DNA of 64,000 bases, taken from assembly GCA_038093515.1 (NCBI GenBank), contig JBBPSI010000001.1:372001-436000 (forward strand). Direction: 5' to 3'. Below, in pieces: positions 57,547 to 64,000 of this stretch. The notes beneath the pieces are model-generated. The model did not search any database, was not told the origin of the DNA, and worked only from the letters and a program-made list of their open reading frames with translations. The first letter of the stretch is position 1, and each line of letters opens with the position of its first letter. This DNA is from Butyriboletus loyo (taxonomy: Eukaryota > Basidiomycota > Agaricomycetes > Boletales > Boletaceae). Both the position numbers and the translations under genes were made by a program.

Positions 57547-60104
57547 TCAGTTGCCGCTCGCAAAACGTGCTGTGTCGCCAGTGCGAGCCCTAGGCCGATT
57601 GACAACGCCAACCTTCTTTGGCTGTTGCTCGTCCAAGAGTGAAGCGTGACGCCTTTGTGGTTCTCCTCGACCGCAGACATCGCAGTACCCCTGGTGATCC
57701 ACTACTCGGAGGTCCTCCAGTTCAGAGGTCAGGTCTCTGATCTGTCCGCGCAACTCCGAAATTTGCAGCTGCCAAGCCTTCTTAGCGGACACAAGTTGGT
57801 CTTGTAGCTCTTCAATGGTCAGATACTCTTCCCCAGGCGTCTCTATTGCGGCCGCCGATGCGTCATCGCTGCGGCGTGTGGAAATCGGCGTGAAGGGAGA
57901 CAGCGCAGTGCCCGAGCTCGCGGCAGAACTCGGGGTATGCACATCATGTTGAAGTTCTTCCACGGCACCTGCTACAAAACCAGCAAAGTGGGAGCTGAAC
58001 GAAGTGGACACAGGTCGAAGCTTGAGGCCCGAGAAGTCGGTGCTTCCCGGAGGAGCACTCTGTGGGACAGTAAGAGAGAGTGGTGGTGTGAAATTCAAGC
58101 CCGTTGGTGAGCGTTGCTCCGCAAGCGAGGTAAGGATACTGTGATCCGAGGTTCTGGTAACGATGGAGAGCGAAGGTGGTTGCCGTCTGCGTGAGGAAGG
58201 CGCCTTGCCGTCAGGACCATCGCCACTAGATGGAGCACTACTTGTCGAAGCCAATGTAGCATCACTCGCAACTGAGCTCAACGGTGGCGAAAAAGAGGAT
58301 TTTGATGTCTTTGTAAGCGTGGTCTTCGAGGTCTTCCCGGCCCCATGAATTTGCAGGTTTTGTTCAGTATATCCATCAGCAAGGGGAGGAATTGGCTGGG
58401 ATGGGCTTCTCTCTCTCTCTCCTTCTGAATTACGACCACTGAAAAGCCACATGATCCCACTTTTCTTGTGTTTGAGTGCCCGTCTGGGAACAGCACTCGT
58501 TGAGGCTGAAATGGCGGATTCCTCTCTTGTCTCAGACTGAGGTGGAGGAAATGGGATGATGTTGTGCCGAGTCCCGATACTAGTTGATCGAGTACGTGTA
58601 CAAGCCAGTATGCCAGTGGTGTGCATCTCCTCGGTTTGGTCTTCTGTTGTCTCGGGTATATCATCTGAGATAGGAAAGCGTGTCTTCGATCGAGCAACCG
58701 TAACGTGAACTGTATTGTTGCGGAATCTCTCCCTTGCCTGCGCTTCCTGAAGGGAGATAAGAGTGACAGTAGGTGATCGTGGATTACCCCGGTGAGGACC
58801 ATCAAAACCAGTAGGGGGTGGATGCAGAGACAAAAATCTGGTGTCGCGATCAACATAGCCAACGTCGCCCTGGCAAAGAACAGAAACTGGAGAGGAAATT
58901 TCTTTGCCGTTGACACGAGGATTTCCGTGTGGAAGATCGCGGGAAGCTAATGATGTAGTAGATGTCTCGTTGGAGATGACTGAAAATGCTGCGGATCTGG
59001 TACTGGTCGAGTCGGTGACAGTAGTGTTGGAATCGCTTCCGCTCACGTCCCCCAAGGTTGGGTGATGAGAGGGTACCGTCTCGGGAGATGGGGTATATGG
59101 AACAACCAGGTCAGGGTTAGCGTAGGGATGTACAAACTTGTCATGAGACTGTCGTTTTGGAGGCAAAGGGACCTGAGATGACTTTGCGCTGCGCTCGTTG
59201 CCAATGCGGGAAGCATCAGAGGATGAGGGAAGCACAGGACTACTTTCAAAGGTCATCGACGGGGGAACCATTACATCCGAGTTGACGGTGTGAGTGAGGT
59301 AGTGAGAGGGTTTTGGATAGTTGGTCGCGCGTGCGAAGCTCTCGCGACGCACAGACGCGGAAGCAACAGATGACAAGGAGGACGCCGAGATGGATTGCCT
59401 CGCAAGATCGCTGTACCGAACGTCAGTAAAACAGGAATAGGATACTAGAATTTCCTGTCGACTCACTACAAGGCACCGCGAGAACTAGAGTAGTTTCCTG
59501 CTGTGATCTCAGAAGGGGTGGTTGTCGGGAAGGTTGCCGAGACCTGTGAGCATGCTGAATCGACACTGGGTCTGCTGGCAATGGAAGAGCCTCTGGTAAA
59601 AGTGCGAATGAGATTGTCGGCTCTGGAGGCCTTTCCTTTGAGCTTGCTCCCGATCCCGATCGCGGCAGACTTAGAGCCATTGTTTGATTCCTCGTCGTGC
59701 GGGATGACATCGTCAGTCTCCCAAGGGGCACGAGAGTGAAATCTGATTTTGGGACCCTGTAGACTTATTCGGTGCGAGGTGTCGTCGGTGCAGTGGTCAA
59801 CGTCAGAGTCATCCTGGACGTCTTCGGTAGAGAGAGAGCGTATGGTAGAAGCCGTTTCGTCGTCGAACTCTAGGCTATCGGGTGTATCAGAGAGGCGAGA
59901 GAAGGACGCGGTGTCAGAGTGCACGTCGGTGTCGGGAGAGTGATAGACATGACTGTAGACCGAGGGGGAGTCAGGAAACTCGGTGAGGGACGGGAAACGA
60001 GCACGATGATGGGGATGGGGATGGCCCGGGTAATGGCGGCGGTCAGAGAAGGAGCCGAAGGTGTTCTCGTGAGCGTCCATTGAGGAGCGCAACGCCGCCG
60101 CCAT
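57547..60104 (-). CDS. Uncharacterised Ser-rich protein with C-terminal coiled coil and CxxC motif
   Basis: I do not recognise this gene. Two exons joined by one intron near 59410-59465 encode about 830 residues. The N-terminus (MAAALRSSMDAHENTFGSFS) is His/Pro-rich (HYPGHPHPHHRARFPSL), then acidic and Ser/Asp-rich. The middle is low complexity with many SP/TP sites, suggesting phosphorylation and disorder. The only ordered part is near the C-terminus: a heptad-like coiled coil (YLTIEELQDQLVSAKKAWQL continuing with QISELRGQIRDLTSELEDLR) followed at once by GYCDVCGRGEPQRRH. The CDVCG may form half a zinc site or a dimer clamp. It diverges from CGR1 over 140 bp. Cytoskeletal or septum adaptor roles are conceivable but unsupported. 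Confidence 0.75.
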
Positions 60105-60244
60105 CGTCGTACAAGGTCTGCCAACGGCCGTCTGAGATGCTGGAAATTAGGACGTGAACGAGAACGAGCGAGGGACTCGCAGGCCGGTGGAATTTCTAGA
60201 CAAATAGTTACATAAAAACACCACGAGCTCAATATCATTTTCTC
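60105..60244. promoter_or_regulatory. Bidirectional promoter interval, coiled-coil protein / CGR1
   Basis: 140 bp between divergent start codons. No element assigned. Confidence 0.4.
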
Positions 60245-60789
60245 ATGCCGACAACGTGCGACTCGCACGCGAACATGGATCAGACGCATGAACACAAGGA
60301 CCTGGCCGCATCTGCCAACGGCCGTGCGTCGGGAAAGTCGTGGAAGCTCACAAAAAATGCCACCGTGTACGACGTCGCCTCCTTTGTGTTGAGCTCATGT
60401 TTTGATCAAACTGCTACCAGTCGCTCACAGTCCTCCGCAGGATGCAAGACAAAATGGCATGTGCGAATGGAGAAAACCAAGAGCAAGCATGCCGTCAAAA
60501 AGCTCGAGTCCGAGCTCAAGCAGGAGAAGCGGATTGAAAAACAACGGTGAGTTTCCCTCCATGGAGTACTAGATAGCATCACAGACTCGTCTCAGGAAAA
60601 GGGAGATAACCCTCCAACGCCAGAGGGCAAGTGAAGAACGCCGCAGATTGGAGCAGGAAAAGGCCACTGTACGTGCCACATCTTCTCTCTGACTTGATGT
60701 GCTTCTGTCTGACATTTGTGTAGATGGGTGCGAGGAAATCTGCCCGGCTACGACGCAGGGCTGGGCGTACCAAGACAATCAACGGCTGA
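60245..60789 (+). CDS. CGR1: rRNA-processing protein CGR1
   Basis: Small, highly basic nucleolar protein needed for 60S pre-rRNA processing. Four exons encode about 125 residues. After a variable start, GRASGKSWKLTKNATV holds the family GKxWK motif. The next exon begins RSQSSAGCKTKWHVRMEKTK and runs on to SKHAVKKLESELKQEKRIEK. The following exon gives EITLQRQRASEERRRLEQEK, and the last MGARKSARLRRRAGRTKTI. This mostly helical Lys/Arg/Glu pattern is typical of Cgr1/CCDC86-like proteins. The first ATG is used; a second in-frame Met 10 codons on (MDQTHEHKD) is possible. Confidence 0.82.
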
Positions 60790-60890
60790 ATGATATCTCC
60801 CGCAGCTTCGGTCGCAATGTCGTCGGAACTGTCAGTGGTAGACGTAACATCTATCAAATATATCAAGTGCGACCACAAGATGAGACAATG

Positions 60891-63800
60891 CTATAGCGTC
60901 CATGTCATATCTACCTCTCCATCGTTCACAAAGGGCTTGTCCAGTCCCGCGATAACACTTTCGCACAAGGGACAACTGCTTGCTAAGACATCATCCAACT
61001 CTGCCCGCAGCTTTTCCGCCTGTTTTTCAGCGTCTTTATTTGGTTCCTTCTGACCGCCACTGGTTCCTATACCAGGTATCCACCCAGGAGCTGAAACGAC
61101 AGAAGCGAGTGCATCCGGTAAGATCAAGTCTCGTAGCCGATCACTGGCAGAGAGGATATTCCGTCCGAGTGAACCCGCTGCCTTAGTGCCGTTTTGAAGT
61201 GGGCTAGCAAAGTTTGCCGAGAGCAATGTGCGCTGTCGCGATGCCTGCCGTACATTGCTCGAAGACGTCGTGACCACATGATCTCCCGAACCCATCTTCT
61301 GAACATCCTTGATAAGTTCTGTCTGCAGAATGAGAATCCGTCTGAGGGCATGAGCAGGCAAGTACTCCTTTGCCTGCAAATAGAGAGGTCAAACGATGAG
61401 CATCATACGAACATGCACAAGCTCACCAGTCCGATCAGACAATCAGCATGGAATGCGTGTTGACAAGGGAATATGTAGGATTGCCTAGTCAACAAGAGCT
61501 GTCCACAAACGGAGCATCGCTCCCCAGCATCAATAGTGACAAAACGGCTCTTCAGCTCAACGATATCCTGCTTGATCGACTCCGCAGTACGTGTAGCGTC
61601 ATCCATCTCCTTCTTCAGGTCATCGATGTGAGCCGAGTAGCCTTCCAGCGCGTGCGCAATTTCTTCTTTGAAATCATCAATAACGACGAAATCCGGGAAG
61701 AAAGGTAGAATATCTTCGATTTTGAGGTCAGTGTCTTCTAAGAATCGCATTGCACTGGCTCCGAAGAACAATCAAGATGTGCGTCCAATCCATGCCAATT
61801 GCGACTCACGCTTTGATATCTTTCTTGTCCTGTACGACATATCGAGCAATCTTCAACCAAAGCTTCTTCCTTAGCTGAGGATCATCTTCTGGCATATCAG
61901 CGTTTATCTTTGCTAGTTCGAGGTCGCCCTTCTGCAGAGCGAGATCGACACTATTTTCATACAGGCCCATCTTCGAGTATATATGCACGCAGGGCTGTGT
62001 CCGACCCGCTTTCTTGCACAACCGCAGAGCATAATCCAAGTTATAGTATGGTTTGCCAGTGAGGGGATTGGAAGGCGTAGTCGTCAGGAAACGTAACAGA
62101 GGGCCGTCATCACCGGGGGGAGTTGAGGACATGGAGACGTGGAATGTCACCAATAGATTATGAACAGTAGAAGAGGTGTTGTGTTGGTTAAAGACAACAT
62201 GATTGAGATATCGCACCGCTTGGTTCGGTAACAATGGATCGCGGGGAAGGCGTTGTAGTTGCAAGAGGGAGGGTATCAGTCGCAGAGGGTCCAAAGCTGA
62301 TTGTTTGAGCCACGAGTCAACCATTGCTTTCGGCGCATGCCTGGTAAGAACAGGGCCAAAACGATAATAGAGCTCTAGATCCGACTAGTACAATTAATTT
62401 GTCGATCGGCACACCAGGGTAGATCAAGAACAAACCTGGCGGTTGAGTGTGTCAATGGCCTTCAACCAATCCTCTTCAAGTATCCAGTGTTGAATAACCC
62501 GTTCATGATCTCCAACTACGGTTGCGTAAAAAAGTAGCATGTCCGTTCGCCCGTGGGATTGTATGAGCTCGTAGACGGTGTTACGATCAAGGTTTGCCTG
62601 TCAAGAAATCTGAGATAGCAACCAAGACCAGGTCAAGGGCACCAACCCTGTAGATCTCGAAGAAGTGACAGAGATCTTCTTCGAGGATGCTACGCTCTGC
62701 TTGCATGTTCTCAACATCATTTGTTGCAGCCTCAGATGCACAGAGATCATCCAGTTCGTCACATTTGCTAAGATAGAACTCCACAAGCCAAGTTGCTAGC
62801 ATCATCCGTGCCGTCAGGTCCTAGTGAAGCGCGTCTAGACAAAGTACGGGGTCTCCACAATATCTCAACTTACAGTTTTGCGAGTCCGCTCTAAACGACT
62901 GATCAGATATGAGCGAAGGGCGTCCCGCTCCCCAACGTCCAGAAACTTGAGCGTCACCTCTTCAAAAGAGACTGAACACTGTGTATAGCACTGAGCCGCT
63001 TGGAAGTATCGTTTTTCTTCAAAGAACGCATGAGCCTGGGCAGAAAGGACTAGGTCGCGCTGAGTGGCGGTCTGAGGAAGGGTTGTCATTGTCGCTCCTC
63101 ATCCTAGGCGGTGAAACCGACCTTGGCATATCGCAACGCAACGTCGAAATCCCGTTGCGCGAGATATATTTGCCATACATCGCGACTCTCATTCCCGATC
63201 ACCAGTTCAAATATCGAGTGGTCAGTATAAACCCAATATGTCCTACGAACAGGATCTGCCGAAAGCCCCTTGACTGTCTCATTTGGTCTCTGTGATACCT
63301 TGAGATGCATGCTGCAACTGTACATGATCCTGCTCACCAACGGGATGACATCTTCATAGGTCTGTTTGCCGTTCAGAGTGCAAATTCCTACGATACGATC
63401 TCTGTACAGCAAGATGAAGTGAAATTCGGTAAGTAGAATTGAGGTGGGGACTTCGGGATGCAATTGTGAGGCAGGGGACTCGGGGAACGACAGCGGAGGG
63501 TAGGGGAGGAGCTGCGTCGAATCAATGTGATCGTCAGAATTCGGATCAAAGTTGAGAGTCCCATGATAGATCCCCGGTGCTGGAACAAACGGCATTGATG
63601 AACAAGACATCATTGGCACGGGAAACACTGACCTGTCATCCAAGCAAGAGTCTTGGGTAACGAGAGAGCCTGATCTGAATTCGGTGTGAAGAAGTGCAAA
63701 TCCGAATATTGCAAGTCTCCGGGTAATTCAGATATCTCTTCGTCGTCTCAGTCTAAAGCATCATGGAATAATTCCGAGACTCACTCGGGGCTGTTTCTCG

Positions 63801-64000
63801 GTAGATAGCGAACAAGGAAGAAAAGAGGCGACCTCCATCATCTGAGCGCCGATCTGGTGTACCAGTAAACTGGTAGATGCGGGAGGGTGTGGTTACAATC
63901 ACGAGTGCGTTTCTGTGATCGACCGAAGGGAACAGTTCGAATTTGATGCCAGTGATTGGGGCTTTCTCGGGCAACGAGAAAAGCAACTGCAAATAACGTT
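60891..64000 (-). CDS. VPS18: Vacuolar sorting protein VPS18/PEP3 (5' end beyond window)
   Basis: Core subunit of the HOPS and CORVET tethering complexes on endosomes and vacuoles. The visible 3' part starts within the N-terminal beta-propeller (APITGIKFELFPSVDHRNAL, SRIYQFTGTPDRRSDDGGRL, TEFHFILLYRDRIVGICTLN). It continues through the clathrin-repeat-like solenoid (YLISRLERTRKTDLTARMML, WLVEFYLSKCDELDD, RVIQHWILEEDWLKAIDTLN, NADMPEDDPQLRKKLWLKIA, then MRFLEDTDLKIEDILPFFPD). The C-terminal coiled coil and RING-like finger follow (CSVCGQLLL, FPCQHAFHADCL), and later CPLCESVIAGLDKPF near the end, which supplies the last Cys pair. A long loop separates the finger halves, as in other fungal Vps18. 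Many short introns. Converges on CGR1 with 101 bp between stops. Confidence 0.93.

Overview
The window is nuclear DNA of a filamentous fungus, most likely an agaricomycete basidiomycete. Genes are packed on both strands, most carry several 45-65 nt GT-AG introns, and single-copy eukaryotic housekeeping genes alternate with fungal transporters. A CSL transcription factor, a Byr4-type septation regulator, Sec39 and NRDE2 fit that group. A Rhizoctonia/Ceratobasidium-like origin is a guess from gene style only. I see no prokaryotic operons, CRISPR array, tRNA, rRNA or intact transposon.

Left third (1-25 kb): RPN2 (5' part only, running off the left edge) diverges from COX6A. Next are a coding-like but unassigned kilobase, ribulose-phosphate 3-epimerase, a DXD glycosyltransferase with a decayed tandem copy, pyruvate kinase, the CSL factor, a DUF4203/TM198-type membrane protein, a mitochondrial DEAD-like helicase, an MFS sugar transporter, a small Mim2-like membrane protein and a PPR protein.

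Middle third (25-46 kb): PPIL2-type U-box cyclophilin, VPS20/CHMP6, a PP2C phosphatase, gamma-glutamyltransferase, prefoldin 6, mitochondrial uS17, an MFS drug transporter, WRAP73/WDR8, a mitochondrial m-AAA protease, a Dal5-like anion permease and the urease accessory gene UreD.

Right third (46-64 kb): Byr4/Bfa1-like protein, NRDE2, NIP7, Sec39, an uncharacterised Ser-rich coiled-coil protein, CGR1, and VPS18 (5' end beyond the right edge).

The genes do not form one pathway. Recurring themes are mitochondria (COX6A, helicase, PPR, uS17m, m-AAA protease), membrane traffic (VPS20, VPS18, Sec39), ribosome biogenesis (NIP7, CGR1) and the spindle pole/septation system (WRAP73, Byr4). Many starts are paired head-to-head over 50-270 bp, implying shared promoters. 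The most distinctive feature is gene structure: exons of 13-28 nt recur in at least five conserved genes, and one intron is only 31 nt. I found no convincing new multi-gene system.
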